A stretch of 64,000 nt of DNA from JBKDZP01 sp047971315 (GCA_047971315.1 JBKDZP010000003.1:121551-185550), one strand, 5' to 3'; shown: positions 25,223 to 35,470, counted from the stretch's first letter. The notes: generated by a model not told the origin, from the letters alone. Program-made: numbers and translations.

Positions 25223-27349
25223 TTAATCTTCAATAATGCCAAATCTTTTAGCTGTTTTTTCATTATAAGGTACAAAGTCTACTGTTCTTGCTTCTTTATT
25301 TGCATTAGAAACAATAATTTCAATATCGTCTCCTAAACGATAAATTTTCTTACTATTTTTACCTATCATGCAAATTGTACTTTCATCAAATACATATATA
25401 TCATCTTTTAATTCATCAACTTTAATTAAACCTTCAATTAAATTTGGAAGTTCAATAAACATTCCAAAACTTACTATACTACTTATCATACCAGTATATT
25501 TTTCTCCAATATGATCCATCATATATTCTGCTTTTTTCATATCATCAACTTCTCGTTCACAATCAACCGCATTTCTTTCCTTTAAAGATGAATGTTCTGC
25601 AATTATTGGTAATTGTTGTTCTTCAAAACTAACAGTTTCACGGCTTAAATCTGCTTTAAATAAGTATTTTCTAAGTAATCTATGAACTGTAGTATCTGGA
25701 AATCTTCTAATTGGTGAAGTAAAATGTGTGTATCTCTCACTTGCTAAACCAAAATGTCCAATATTATTAGTATCATAAATAGCTTTAGACATACTTCTTA
25801 GTAATAATGAAGATAAAATATGATATTCCTTTTTTTCACTTAATTGTTCTAAAATCATTTGCATTGTTTTAGGTGTGAACTCTTTTATTCTACCGTCTAT
25901 TTTATATCCTAGTCCACTAACAAAAGCTAAAAACTTTCTGATTTTAATTTCATTTGGTTCACTATGAATTCTAAATATAAATGGCAATTCCATAAAATAA
26001 ATACAAGTAGCAACAGTTTCATTTGCAGCAATCATATAGTCTTCGATCATTTTTTCTCCAGACCCACGTTCTCTTAATTGAACATCTACTGCTTTACCAG
26101 ATTCATCTACTATAATTTTAGATTCATCTATCCCAAAATCAATATATCCTCTTTTTTCTTTATTTTTTCTTAAAATGTCTGCAACATCTTTCATATTTTT
26201 TAAAGTTTGAGCATACTCTTCATAACCATCTGGTATTATATCTTCTTCTATTACTTTATTAACTTTTTTATAAGTCATTTGAATACGAGACTTAATAACA
26301 CTTTCATAAATATCATAGCTTATTATATCTCCACTTTTATTTATTTCCATATCACATGAAATTGCTAATCTATCTACATTTGGATTCAAAGAACAAATTC
26401 CATTTGATAAAGAATGTGGTAACATAGGAATTACTCTATCAGCTAAATATACACTTGTTCCTCTTTCGAAAGCATCTTTATATAAAGCTGTATTATCCTT
26501 AACATAATAACTAACATCTGCTATGTGAACACCTAATTTATAATTACCATTTTCTAATATTTCTAACGAAATAGCATCATCAATATCTTTAGTATCATCA
26601 CCATCAATCGTAAAAATCATTTTTTCTTTTAAATCACGACGTCCTACATAATCAGCTTCTTCTAATTTTGTTGTTATATTTTCAGCTTCTAATGTAGCCT
26701 CAGAGCTGAATATCTCATTAATGTCATATTTTCTAGCAACTGATAATATATCTACTCCAGGATCATTTTTATGTCCAATTACTTCTACTACTTCACTACG
26801 GTATGTATTGTTTTCTAATTTATTTGTCAACTTTACAACGACTTTACTTCCTTCAACTGCTCCTTTTGTTTTATCCTTGTCAACAATAATTTTTAAATTC
26901 ATATCCTTATCATCTAATTTTACTCCAAAATTATTTTGATCAACAATAATTTCTCCAACCATATTTTTAAGTTTTCGATCAACTATTTTATAAATTCTTC
27001 CTTCTAACTTTACACCTTTTTTTGAAGTAATTTCAACAATTACTTTATCACCGTGTATTGCATTATTAACACAGTTTGGAGGAACAAATACATCAATATC
27101 TCCCTCAATATCAACAAATCCAAAATTTTTCTTACTAATAAAAAAACCTATTTTTAAATTGTCATTATCAAACAAAATATATTTATCCTTATTTGTAAGT
27201 CTTATTAATAATTCTTCTTGCATTGAATTCAATTCTTTTAATAAATCTTTAAATTCATCTAAACTACTTAAATTAAGAGCATCATTTATTTCATGTACAT
27301 CTAAAGCTCTTTTTTCATTTTTCAATATTTCTAAAATTTGTGTTCTCAT
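25223..27349 (-). CDS. rnr: Ribonuclease R
   Basis: 3'-5' exoribonuclease that degrades structured RNA and the mRNAs freed by trans-translation. 708 residues: N-terminal winged helix (1-60), two cold-shock domains, the RNB catalytic domain with IDGDDTKDIDDAISLE (metal-binding aspartates), and a C-terminal S1 domain (YTGMISSIVSFGMFIELP). The basic tail of longer homologues is absent. Upstream of capA and smpB in the same direction, matching the functional pairing of RNase R with tmRNA/SmpB. Confidence 0.97.
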   Translation of the reverse strand: MRTQILEILKNEKRALDVHEINDALNLSSLDEFKDLLKELNSMQEELLIRLTNKDKYILFDNDNLKIGFFISKKNFGFVDIEGDIDVFVPPNCVNNAIHGDKVIVEITSKKGVKLEGRIYKIVDRKLKNMVGEIIVDQNNFGVKLDDKDMNLKIIVDKDKTKGAVEGSKVVVKLTNKLENNTYRSEVVEVIGHKNDPGVDILSVARKYDINEIFSSEATLEAENITTKLEEADYVGRRDLKEKMIFTIDGDDTKDIDDAISLEILENGNYKLGVHIADVSYYVKDNTALYKDAFERGTSVYLADRVIPMLPHSLSNGICSLNPNVDRLAISCDMEINKSGDIISYDIYESVIKSRIQMTYKKVNKVIEEDIIPDGYEEYAQTLKNMKDVADILRKNKEKRGYIDFGIDESKIIVDESGKAVDVQLRERGSGEKMIEDYMIAANETVATCIYFMELPFIFRIHSEPNEIKIRKFLAFVSGLGYKIDGRIKEFTPKTMQMILEQLSEKKEYHILSSLLLRSMSKAIYDTNNIGHFGLASERYTHFTSPIRRFPDTTVHRLLRKYLFKADLSRETVSFEEQQLPIIAEHSSLKERNAVDCEREVDDMKKAEYMMDHIGEKYTGMISSIVSFGMFIELPNLIEGLIKVDELKDDIYVFDESTICMIGKNSKKIYRLGDDIEIIVSNANKEARTVDFVPYNEKTAKRFGIIED

Positions 27350-27399
27350 ATTCCACCTCTATCATAATTATAAAGTATTTTTAATAAAAAATATAGTAC

Positions 27400-28323
27400 T
27401 TACTTAAAATAAACACTATATTTATAAATTATTTCATCATATTGATGCTTTTTAGCAATCTCATATGCCTCATTTGTTAGATTAGCTAATCTATTTGTAA
27501 CTACCTTTTTAAATTTAAGCACTAATTCTTCTTTACTATTAAATTTGTAAACATTTTTACTATCAATCAAATAGTCATCATAAATAATTGAATTTTGTAA
27601 TAATAATTGTTTTTTATTAAATATTACTAATAATAAATATTCAATATTAAACACATCAAAATAAACAACTAAATAACTTATTTTCAATATTTCATTAAAT
27701 ATATCTATATTTACTTTTTTTATTTGTTTTACATTTAAGGGCAAATTGTTTATTAATTCTTTATTTCTTCCACTTAAAATATAATCAGATTTAAATCCCA
27801 TATAAATAAAATTATATTTTGGATATAAATTTCCTAAAAGAACTACCTTACTAATATTAATACAATCTAAATCTAGAAGTAATATTGTCTTTTTATTTTT
27901 AGATATTTCAAAATCTAGATATATATTTTTTATTTTTTTATTTGTAGTTGTTTTTGGAATCAAAACAGGTATTACTTCAATTCTAGATTTTATTTTTAAT
28001 ATTTTTTTTATAAAAATATTATCACAAATTACTAAATTACATTTATTTAAAATAAAATATAATTTTTTCATATAATTTATACTTTTTTTATTTGTTAATT
28101 TATAATTATTATAAATATTTAACTCCTCTAAAGAAGTAAAAAAAATAATCTTTTTATTATGAGTATTTTCCTTAATAAAATAATTAATTTTATTACTTAT
28201 TTCACCAACAATTAATGTATCAAAATTTGCTTTAATATCCGTTGTATAACTAATTTTTAAAATGTCAAAGTAAGTAATTAACCTAAGTAGTAAATCTTTA
28301 TTTTCTATAAAAATCAAAATCAT
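27400..28323 (-). CDS. Glycosyltransferase-like protein of unknown substrate
   Basis: 307 very Ile/Lys-rich residues. The order of strands (KKIIFFTSLEEL; NLVICDNIFIKKIL; KKTILLLDLD; YNFIYMGFKSDYIL) and the last helix (LTNEAYEIAKKHQYDEI) follow a GT-B glycosyltransferase, family 4 pattern with a short C-terminal helix, but the usual E-x7-E is not clear. The divergence is high, so it may be inactive. It overlaps no neighbour and is read with U32 and rnr. The assignment is tentative. Confidence 0.45.
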   Translation of the reverse strand: MILIFIENKDLLLRLITYFDILKISYTTDIKANFDTLIVGEISNKINYFIKENTHNKKIIFFTSLEELNIYNNYKLTNKKSINYMKKLYFILNKCNLVICDNIFIKKILKIKSRIEVIPVLIPKTTTNKKIKNIYLDFEISKNKKTILLLDLDCINISKVVLLGNLYPKYNFIYMGFKSDYILSGRNKELINNLPLNVKQIKKVNIDIFNEILKISYLVVYFDVFNIEYLLLVIFNKKQLLLQNSIIYDDYLIDSKNVYKFNSKEELVLKFKKVVTNRLANLTNEAYEIAKKHQYDEIIYKYSVYFK

Positions 28324-28374
28324 AGAATCACCTAATAATATAATCAGTAATTTTAAGATTTTTATACAATATTA

Positions 28375-30531
28375 TTAATCAAAAACTTCAATTCTAAGTG
28401 TGTTGATTCCTAAATTAAAATAATAATCATGTTCTGATCTAATTGTTTTTTTATAGTCGTAAATAATCGTCATACCATTATTTATTACTTTAAATATTCT
28501 ATCTTTACTATCTTTTAAATAATTATTATTACCTTTAACTTTATAGTAATCCAATAAATTAAATTTAGTTACCATTGCTTCTAATTTAGATTCAACAATT
28601 AATTCTAAATTAGGTAATTTATGATATCTTTCTTTATATGAATAAATTATTTCCTCTATTTGTTTATAACTTAATTCAACAGATAAAGTTATTCTTCTAA
28701 CACCTATACTATGTAAAAAAGCAACAGTATAAGAATTAGTTACATTTAGTGATGTATCAGTATAAGAATCATTACATTTATATAAACTACCTAATTCACC
28801 AACTAATACTTTAGTATTTAATTTTTCATATTCTAATAAAACTCTAGGTAGTTTTAGAACTAGTTTATTATTATTTTCATAAATTGAATCAGCATATATT
28901 TCTTTACAATCTTTATTTTTAATAAGCTCATATTCTTTTTTATTATGAACTAAATAATTATATCCTTTGTTTTCTATAAATTCCATTGGTTCTATTTCAT
29001 AAATTTTACGTTCAAATGGTAATTTATAAATTCTTGTATTATTTAATAATTCAATTATTTGTCTTTTTATTTTATTTATTTCATCTATTCGAACATAAAC
29101 ATTATCATCACTTATTACATTAACATTATTTGCCTTATAAATATAATCACCTAGTTTACTTATTTGTGATTTTATTCTATCTTTTGTTGTACCACTATTA
29201 TTAGCTTTTTCACATAAATATTCACTTTCTAATTTAATATTATTAGTTCCATCACAAATAGTTAGTACAATTGGTTTATTAATGAAACATTCTATAACAA
29301 TGTCAACATTAACTTTTCTACTATTTAAACTTATTAAATTATTTATTTGTTTTAATTGTTCAGCATCTGTTGTTTTCACTACCAAATCTCCGATATTAAC
29401 TTTTGAATCAATATTAATTGATATAATTTCACCAGAATTTCCTTTATTAACTAATTTGGAATTCATATATATTTTATTTAATATACATCCAGTATCTTCA
29501 GTTGAAATAATTCTTATCCCATCCGTTTGTTTAATGCTATCAGTCAATTTAATTGTTACTAAATTGTCTTTAGTACTAATTACTTTTCCAACTTCAACCC
29601 CTAAATGATTTGGACGATATTGATTAATTATTTCATTATTTTTTTCATTAAATAAGTATCCTTTAGTAAATTTACGATTAAATATCTTTTCTAAATTTTT
29701 AATGTCTTCATTTGTTATATTAGTTTTACCAAATTCTACATAATTATCAATTGCTTTTCTATAAATACTAGTTACTAAATATACATATTCTGGTCTTTTC
29801 ATTCTACCTTCTATTTTAAAACTTTCTACTCCACTAGTAATTAATTCACCAATATGCAAAATAGTATTTAAATCCTTTGTACTAAGTAAATACTTATCAA
29901 CATTAAATTTTTTTGAATCACAATATAAATCGTAAGGCATACGACAACATTGAGTACAAGTTCCTCTATTCCCACTTCTACCACCAATTAAACTACTCAT
30001 TAAACATTGACCAGAATAACTAACACATAATGCTCCATGAACAAATATTTCTAATTCTATAGATGTATTTTCTTTTATTTGTTTTACTAAATCTATTGGA
30101 GTTTCACGAGCTAAAACAACTCTTTTAATACCTAATTCTTCTAATAATTTTACACCATTTAAATTATGTATATGCATTTGGGTTGAAGCATGAATTACTA
30201 AATTTGGAAATGTCTTTCTTACTAAATCGATCATCCCTAAATCTTGCATTATTACTGCATCAACATTACACTTATGTATATATTCAATGTATTCCAAAAA
30301 ATTTTCTACTTCATTTTCAAAAATTAATGTATTTGTTGTTATATATACTTTCACACCATATAAATGAGCATATTCTATTGCTTCTTTAATTTCTTCTAAA
30401 GAAAAGTTTTGTGCAAAACTTCTTGCACCAAATGTATATCCACCTAAATATACTGCATCACATCCACCCATAATAGCAGCTTTTAATGCTTCTTTACTTC
30501 CAACTGGTGAAAGTAGTTCTGGTTTTTCCAT
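28375..30531 (-). CDS. rlhA: Peptidase U32 family RNA-hydroxylase-like protein
   Basis: 718-residue U32 protein related to RlhA (23S rRNA C2501 hydroxylation) and TrhP (tRNA). N-terminal barrel: PELLSPVGSKEALKAAIMGG, then EIFVHGALCVSYSGQCLMS and GTCTQCCRMPY, giving four conserved cysteines of an iron-sulfur site. The long C-terminal DUF3656 part completes the RlhA-type architecture. An earlier in-frame ATG lies upstream of the RBS AGAGGTGG, so the start at 30531 is preferred. Which RNA is modified cannot be told from sequence. Confidence 0.85.
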   Translation of the reverse strand: MEKPELLSPVGSKEALKAAIMGGCDAVYLGGYTFGARSFAQNFSLEEIKEAIEYAHLYGVKVYITTNTLIFENEVENFLEYIEYIHKCNVDAVIMQDLGMIDLVRKTFPNLVIHASTQMHIHNLNGVKLLEELGIKRVVLARETPIDLVKQIKENTSIELEIFVHGALCVSYSGQCLMSSLIGGRSGNRGTCTQCCRMPYDLYCDSKKFNVDKYLLSTKDLNTILHIGELITSGVESFKIEGRMKRPEYVYLVTSIYRKAIDNYVEFGKTNITNEDIKNLEKIFNRKFTKGYLFNEKNNEIINQYRPNHLGVEVGKVISTKDNLVTIKLTDSIKQTDGIRIISTEDTGCILNKIYMNSKLVNKGNSGEIISINIDSKVNIGDLVVKTTDAEQLKQINNLISLNSRKVNVDIVIECFINKPIVLTICDGTNNIKLESEYLCEKANNSGTTKDRIKSQISKLGDYIYKANNVNVISDDNVYVRIDEINKIKRQIIELLNNTRIYKLPFERKIYEIEPMEFIENKGYNYLVHNKKEYELIKNKDCKEIYADSIYENNNKLVLKLPRVLLEYEKLNTKVLVGELGSLYKCNDSYTDTSLNVTNSYTVAFLHSIGVRRITLSVELSYKQIEEIIYSYKERYHKLPNLELIVESKLEAMVTKFNLLDYYKVKGNNNYLKDSKDRIFKVINNGMTIIYDYKKTIRSEHDYYFNLGINTLRIEVFD

Positions 30532-30598
30532 AATCCACCTCTTTAATTTCATTTTTTATTATACTAGAAAAAAATCTTTTTTAAACAAAAAAGATTTA

Positions 30599-31438
30599 TT
30601 ATTCTGATAAATGTTCATTTAATGTTGTTATTACGTAACCTTTACTAATTATATAATCAATTATTATTGGTAATTCGTTTTCTAATTCTTTAGTAATTTC
30701 AAAAGCAATTAGTCCTCCACTACTCAATTTTTTTTTCATATTGATTGTTGGAAATGTGCTTATCAATATTGGTCTTATTGTATAATTTTTATTAATTGCA
30801 CAAAGTTTTAGAGCAAAATCATTATCACTTTGATTAAAACAATAGTGATTATTTTTATTTACTCTTTTTATAATTGTATCCATCCATATAAATCCGCTAT
30901 TTAAATAATCTCTATTATAGCTTAAATTTCCAATCAAATGGCCATTTTTATTTAACTGATTTAAAATTGATTTATTATTTTCTAACCAGTTACCATCTAT
31001 AAAAAAGTTACCTTTTACATTTTTTTCTTTTAAACTTGTAATTATATTATTAATTGAATCATTAAAATCAACTAAAAATATCAAACTTATCATGTTTTTT
31101 TTACTATTACCACTTATTATGTATTTATCTAAATTACTACTTAATGATATTTTTGGTATAGTTGTTGTATAAACTATTAGATTATCATTATATTTTCCAA
31201 ATTGTTTCATTTTACTATAACTTTTATTAATATCAATTTTTCTGCCGTTTAGTCCAGGAATTATTGTATTATTTTCTATTATAGCATCTAAATTATCTAT
31301 ATTTAAAGTAACTCCTTTACTTTTTATTTCAATTAGTATATCATCATATTCTTTAACTACTTCAACAGTTTTTTCAGTATAAAAGAAACTAATTGTTATT
31401 AAAGAAATAATTCCAATAGTTTGAAATAATTTTTTCAT
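30599..31438 (-). CDS. Polysaccharide-deacetylase-like protein lacking catalytic residues
   Basis: 279 residues: one N-terminal membrane helix, a domain of about 90 residues, and a C-terminal NodB-like homology region. In active enzymes the motifs are TFDDG and HxxxH; here they read LVDFNDS and GHLIGNLSYNRD, so the metal-binding Asp-His-His triad is not present. NFFIDGNWLENN and the end VITTLNEHL keep the fold. Probably an extracellular carbohydrate-binding pseudoenzyme. A GTG at 31447 is in frame but lies in the RBS (AGGTGAG), so ATG 31438 is taken. Confidence 0.7.
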   Translation of the reverse strand: MKKLFQTIGIISLITISFFYTEKTVEVVKEYDDILIEIKSKGVTLNIDNLDAIIENNTIIPGLNGRKIDINKSYSKMKQFGKYNDNLIVYTTTIPKISLSSNLDKYIISGNSKKNMISLIFLVDFNDSINNIITSLKEKNVKGNFFIDGNWLENNKSILNQLNKNGHLIGNLSYNRDYLNSGFIWMDTIIKRVNKNNHYCFNQSDNDFALKLCAINKNYTIRPILISTFPTINMKKKLSSGGLIAFEITKELENELPIIIDYIISKGYVITTLNEHLSE

Positions 31439-31546
31439 TAAACTCACCTAGTTAAATATATGAATTTAATAGTTAATTATTTAAACCAATTTAAAATATC
31501 ACTATATTTAAATAATCTCATACTATATTATGAAAGGAGGATACCT

Positions 31547-31906
31547 ATGTATTCTAATTACTATAACCAACCTGATTATCATAATTATAACCCAAGTCAT
31601 CAGCAAATAAATCCAAATTATGGAAATTATAATCAACAACCAATTCCATACAATATGTCTAATAATAATCCCATGAACCAAAATTATATGCATCAACATA
31701 ATCCACATCTTCATTTTCCACATAATTATAATAATAATGATAATAGATTGATAGGTGGTTTTTTAGGTCCATTTCTATTAGGAGGTCTAACTGGGGGATT
31801 AGCAGCACCACTATTTTATCCAAGACCTATATATCCAATGTATCCACCACCAATGTATCATGGTCAATACAGACCTTATCCACCACATACAATTTTTTAT
31901 AAATAA
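31547..31906 (+). CDS. Small Tyr/Asn/Pro-rich protein (spore-coat-like)
   Basis: 119 residues: an Asn/Tyr/Gln/His-rich first half, a glycine-zipper-like stretch LIGGFLGPFLLGGLTGGLAA, and a Pro/Tyr end (YPMYPPPMYHGQYRPYPPH). Composition and layout recall small spore-coat or surface proteins of Firmicutes, but no family is certain. ATG 31547 has the strong RBS GAAAGGAGG; the earlier in-frame ATG has none. It is the only rightward gene in its neighbourhood and has its own terminator. Confidence 0.6.
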   Translation: MYSNYYNQPDYHNYNPSHQQINPNYGNYNQQPIPYNMSNNNPMNQNYMHQHNPHLHFPHNYNNNDNRLIGGFLGPFLLGGLTGGLAAPLFYPRPIYPMYPPPMYHGQYRPYPPHTIFYK

Positions 31907-31936
31907 AAAAGTCAGTTAATAAACTGATTTTTTATT
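31906..31936. terminator. Bidirectional terminator between the coat-like gene and rny
   Basis: AAAAAGTCAGTT, AATA, AACTGATTTTTT: stem with A run on one side and T run on the other, overlapping the end of rny. Confidence 0.8.
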
Positions 31937-33485
31937 TTGCTTCTTCTGTAGCACGAGTTTCTCTTATAACTGTTACCTTGATAGTACCAGGATACTGAAG
32001 TTCATTTTCAATTCTTGTTTTAATATCTCTTGCTACTTTATAACTTCCTAAATCATCTACTGCATCTGGTTTAACAATTACTCTAATTTCTCTACCAGCT
32101 TGAACAGCAAATGTTTTATCAACACCTTGAATAGAATTTGCAATATTTTCTAAATCTTGTAATCTTTTAATATAATTTTCTAATGAATCATTTCTAGCAC
32201 CTGGTCTGGATGCGGATAATGTATCTGCAATAGCTACTAATGTAGATATTATACATGTAGCATCCGTATCTCCGTGATGTGATTCAATTGCATTAATTAC
32301 AATAGCTGATTCTCTAAATTTTTTAGCTAATTCAACTCCTAAAGCAACATGACTTCCTTCAACTTCATGATCAACTGCTTTACCAATATCATGTAAAAGT
32401 CCAGCTCTTTTAGCTAAAGTTACATTTTCTCCAATTTCAGCTGCCATTAGTCCAGCTATATGAGCAACTTCAATTGAATGTTGTAATGCATTTTGACCAT
32501 AACTTGTTCTAAAATGTAATTTACCAATTAATTCTAGTAATTCAGGATCTACTTTAGGGATTCCAAGTTCAAATAATGTTTCTTCTCCATAATCTCTTAC
32601 TTTAGAACTTATGTCTTTTGATACTTTATCATATAATTCTTCAATTCTAGTTGGATGAATTCTTCCATCTTTAATTAAATTTTCAATTGTCATTCTTGCT
32701 ATTTCTCTTCTGTAAGGATCAAAACTAGATAAAACCAAAGCCTCTGGTGTATCATCAATTATTAAATCAACCCCAGTTACTGCTTCTATTGTTCTAATAT
32801 TTCTTCCTTCACGTCCAATTATTCTACCCTTCATTTCATCATTAGGTAAATTAACTACAGTTACTGTTTGCTCGTTTGCAACATCACCAGCATATTTTTG
32901 CATACATGAAACAAGAACAGATTTTGCTTTTTTATCTGCTTCTAATTTTGTTTCTGCTTCACGATCTTTTATGTAGCTAGCAATTTCTAAACTCATTAGA
33001 TCTTCAATTCTTTTTAGAATTTCATTTCTTGCTTCGTCTTTAGAAAGACCTGATATATTTTCTAAAATATCAATTTGTTGTTTTTTTAATTCCTCAATTT
33101 TGATTTGTCCTGATTGTATTTCTTTTTGTTTATTGATTAAATTATTTTCTTTTTCTTCAAGCATTTGTTCGCGATTTTGAAGAGTTTGATTTCTTCTATC
33201 CATATTATTTTCGCGATTAAGTAAGCGTTCTTCAGATTCTTTTATTTCCTGTTTTTTTTCTCTTACTTCTTTTTCTAATTCACTTTTAATTTTATGAGAT
33301 TCTTCTTTTGTTTCTAAGATACTGTCTCTTTTTACTTTATCTGCTTCTTTTTTTGCAGAATCTATAATTTTTTCTGCTTTAGATGATGCTGATGCAACTT
33401 TAAAATAATTTATTACCAAAATAATTGTAATTCCAACAAAAAGTCCAATTAAGACTAATAAAATAGGAAAAATTGTTTTATCCAT
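31932..33485 (-). CDS. rny: Ribonuclease Y
   Basis: 517-residue membrane-anchored endoribonuclease that starts mRNA decay in Firmicutes. N-terminal membrane helix (about 5-28), a long coiled coil (30-190), a KH domain (GRIIGREGRNIRTIEAVTGVD) and the HD domain (LLHDIGKAVDHEVEG). All catalytic residues are present. The gene follows recA as in Bacillus. Confidence 0.97.
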   Translation of the reverse strand: MDKTIFPILLVLIGLFVGITIILVINYFKVASASSKAEKIIDSAKKEADKVKRDSILETKEESHKIKSELEKEVREKKQEIKESEERLLNRENNMDRRNQTLQNREQMLEEKENNLINKQKEIQSGQIKIEELKKQQIDILENISGLSKDEARNEILKRIEDLMSLEIASYIKDREAETKLEADKKAKSVLVSCMQKYAGDVANEQTVTVVNLPNDEMKGRIIGREGRNIRTIEAVTGVDLIIDDTPEALVLSSFDPYRREIARMTIENLIKDGRIHPTRIEELYDKVSKDISSKVRDYGEETLFELGIPKVDPELLELIGKLHFRTSYGQNALQHSIEVAHIAGLMAAEIGENVTLAKRAGLLHDIGKAVDHEVEGSHVALGVELAKKFRESAIVINAIESHHGDTDATCIISTLVAIADTLSASRPGARNDSLENYIKRLQDLENIANSIQGVDKTFAVQAGREIRVIVKPDAVDDLGSYKVARDIKTRIENELQYPGTIKVTVIRETRATEEAK

Positions 33486-33597
33486 TAAACAACCTCCATT
33501 TCAAATATAATAAATATCTAAATATAATTTTAGAATATAAGTAAAATACTTTTTTACCTATTACAATTGTAATTAATTTTTAACAATAAGTCAAGAA

Positions 33598-33626
33598 AAA
33601 AAAGCAACTAATTAGATAATTGCTTA
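33598..33626 (-). terminator. Terminator of recA
   Basis: On the minus strand AGCAATTA, TCTAAT, TAGTTGCT, then a run of eight T, just past the recA stop. Confidence 0.75.
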
Positions 33627-33631
33627 ATACT

Positions 33632-34651
33632 TTATTCGGCTTTTTTTTCACCGCTATTTTTATTGATACCATAATGAATTCTTAATTTTTTTTCTAATTC
33701 ATCTCTTAATTTAGAGTCTTTTTTTAATAATTCTTTAACATTTTCTCTACCTTGCCCTAATTTTTCACCATTATATGCATACCAAGAACCACTTTTTTCT
33801 AATATACCAACATCACTTGCTAAATCAACAATTTCACCAAATATAGAAACACCTTCACCGTACATTATATCAACACTACAATTTTTAAACGGTGGCGCCA
33901 TTTTATTTTTAACAACTTTAATTGTTGTTTTATTTCCTACAATATCAGTTCCCTCTTTAATTTGTTCAGAACGTCTAATTTCTAGTCTAATTGAAGAATA
34001 AAATTTTAATGCTCTTCCTCCTGGTGTTGTTTCAGGATTACCAAACATTACTCCAACTTTTTCACGTAATTGATTTATAAAAATAGCAATTGTATTTGTT
34101 TTACTAATTGCACCTGAAAGTTTACGTAATGCTTGACTCATTAGTCTTGCTTGTAATCCAACATGTGCATCACCCATTTCTCCTTCTATTTCTGCTCTTG
34201 GAACTAATGCAGCAACTGAATCAATAACAATTATACTAATCGCACCACTTCTAACTAAAGCTTCACAAATTTCTAAAGCTTGTTCTCCATTATCAGGTTG
34301 TGATAATAATAATTCATTTATATTAACACCTAATTTTGCTGCATATTGTGGATCTAGTGAATGTTCTGCATCTATAAATGCTACTCTTCCACCTTTTTTT
34401 TGAGCTTCTGCAATTGCATGAAGTGCAAACGTTGTTTTACCACTTGATTCAGGACCATAAATTTCAATTATTCGTCCCTTTGGATATCCTCCAATTCCTA
34501 ATGAAACGTCTAGTTGTAATGATCCACTAGAAATTACATCTATTTCTCTATGTTCATTTTCACCAAGTTTCATTACTGAACCTTTTCCAAATTGTTTTTC
34601 TATATCTGCTAATACTTGATCTAAAGTTTTATCTGTTGATGTTTTTACCAT
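33632..34651 (-). CDS. recA: Recombinase RecA
   Basis: 339-residue ATPase of homologous recombination and SOS induction. GPESSGKTT is the Walker A box, IIVIDSVAALVPR the Walker B, NQLREKVGVMFGNPETTPGG the L1/L2-proximal DNA-binding part. An ATG 18 nt upstream lies before the RBS AGGAGG; ATG 34651 is the right start. A consensus promoter and an SOS box stand upstream (next entries). Confidence 0.98.
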   Translation of the reverse strand: MVKTSTDKTLDQVLADIEKQFGKGSVMKLGENEHREIDVISSGSLQLDVSLGIGGYPKGRIIEIYGPESSGKTTFALHAIAEAQKKGGRVAFIDAEHSLDPQYAAKLGVNINELLLSQPDNGEQALEICEALVRSGAISIIVIDSVAALVPRAEIEGEMGDAHVGLQARLMSQALRKLSGAISKTNTIAIFINQLREKVGVMFGNPETTPGGRALKFYSSIRLEIRRSEQIKEGTDIVGNKTTIKVVKNKMAPPFKNCSVDIMYGEGVSIFGEIVDLASDVGILEKSGSWYAYNGEKLGQGRENVKELLKKDSKLRDELEKKLRIHYGINKNSGEKKAE

Positions 34652-34680
34652 TTTGTTTCCTCCTAACATAATACATTTTA

Positions 34681-34709
34681 ATTATATACCACAAAAAATC
34701 GAATGTCAA
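34681..34709 (-). promoter_or_regulatory. Consensus promoter of recA
   Basis: On the minus strand TTGACA (34704-34709), 17 nt, TATAAT (34681-34686): a perfect sigma-A promoter. Confidence 0.9.
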
Positions 34710-34717
34710 CATTAAAA

Positions 34718-34731
34718 CGAACATTTGTTTA
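34718..34731. promoter_or_regulatory. LexA/DinR SOS box of recA
   Basis: CGAACATTTGTTTA matches the Gram-positive SOS box CGAACRNRYGTTYC at 12 of 14 positions and ends 8 nt upstream of the -35 box, so LexA would repress recA here. Confidence 0.7.
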
Positions 34732-34845
34732 TTATAAATGAAGTGCTAATTTTTTCCAATATTTAAAATTTTACCAACAGAATTTAAATATTAATTACAA
34801 ATATATAATAACTTTTAAAAATATGTATTTTTAAATATGTTTACA

Positions 34846-34873
34846 AAAAAGAAACATAATTTTATGTTTCAAC
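34846..34873 (-). terminator. Terminator of pgsA
   Basis: On the minus strand GAAACATAAAATTATGTTTC plus six T; the stem contains the pgsA stop region. Confidence 0.75.
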
Positions 34874-35470
34874 TTCTTTTTTTTCAAAAATAAATTTCTT
34901 GTTTAAATTATAATATTCAATTCCAGATATTATCGATAATACACATGCAATAATCAATAACACATCTGAAACTCTAATATTATATAACTCAAAAGGCAAA
35001 TTGTAAAATAAGGTTAATACTATTCCAACCATTAGAAACATTGTTTTTAATTTACCCATTTTAATTGCCGCTACAACATTTCCCTTATTTCCTGCAATCA
35101 TTTTAATTGAATTAACAATACTATCACGAACAATGATAATAACTGGTATTATTGGTGAAATAAAACCAGTTGACGCTAATATAATTAATACAGAATTAAC
35201 TAGTATCTTATCTGCAATCGCATCAAGCATTTTTCCAAAATCAGTTACTAAATTATACTTTCTAGCTAAATAACCATCAACAAAATCAGTTAGTGATGCT
35301 ATTATAAATAAAATTCCAGCAATTATATATTTTAAATCAACAACTATTGATTCATCTATAAACAACTTTGGTAAAGAAATTCCAGCTGCATCAAAAGGAA
35401 ATAATAAAACTATTATTATAAAAATTGCTAAAAAGATTCTAGACATTGTTATTTTATTTGGTAAATTCAT
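34862..35470 (-). CDS. pgsA: CDP-diacylglycerol-glycerol-3-phosphate 3-phosphatidyltransferase
   Basis: 202-residue membrane enzyme that makes phosphatidylglycerol phosphate. The CDP-alcohol phosphatidyltransferase motif is seen as DFVDGYLARKYNLVTDFGKMLDAIADK (D-G-x2-A-R-x8-G-x3-D-x3-D), with five to six membrane helices. It overlaps the rodZ-like gene by 17 nt, showing tight coupling; rodZ-pgsA-recA-rny is the Bacillus order (without cinA). Confidence 0.96.
   Translation of the reverse strand: MNLPNKITMSRIFLAIFIIIVLLFPFDAAGISLPKLFIDESIVVDLKYIIAGILFIIASLTDFVDGYLARKYNLVTDFGKMLDAIADKILVNSVLIILASTGFISPIIPVIIIVRDSIVNSIKMIAGNKGNVVAAIKMGKLKTMFLMVGIVLTLFYNLPFELYNIRVSDVLLIIACVLSIISGIEYYNLNKKFIFEKKEVET

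Noticed and set aside
29282..29608. 108-codon ORF opposite the U32 gene
   Set aside because: Antisense shadow with no start signals.
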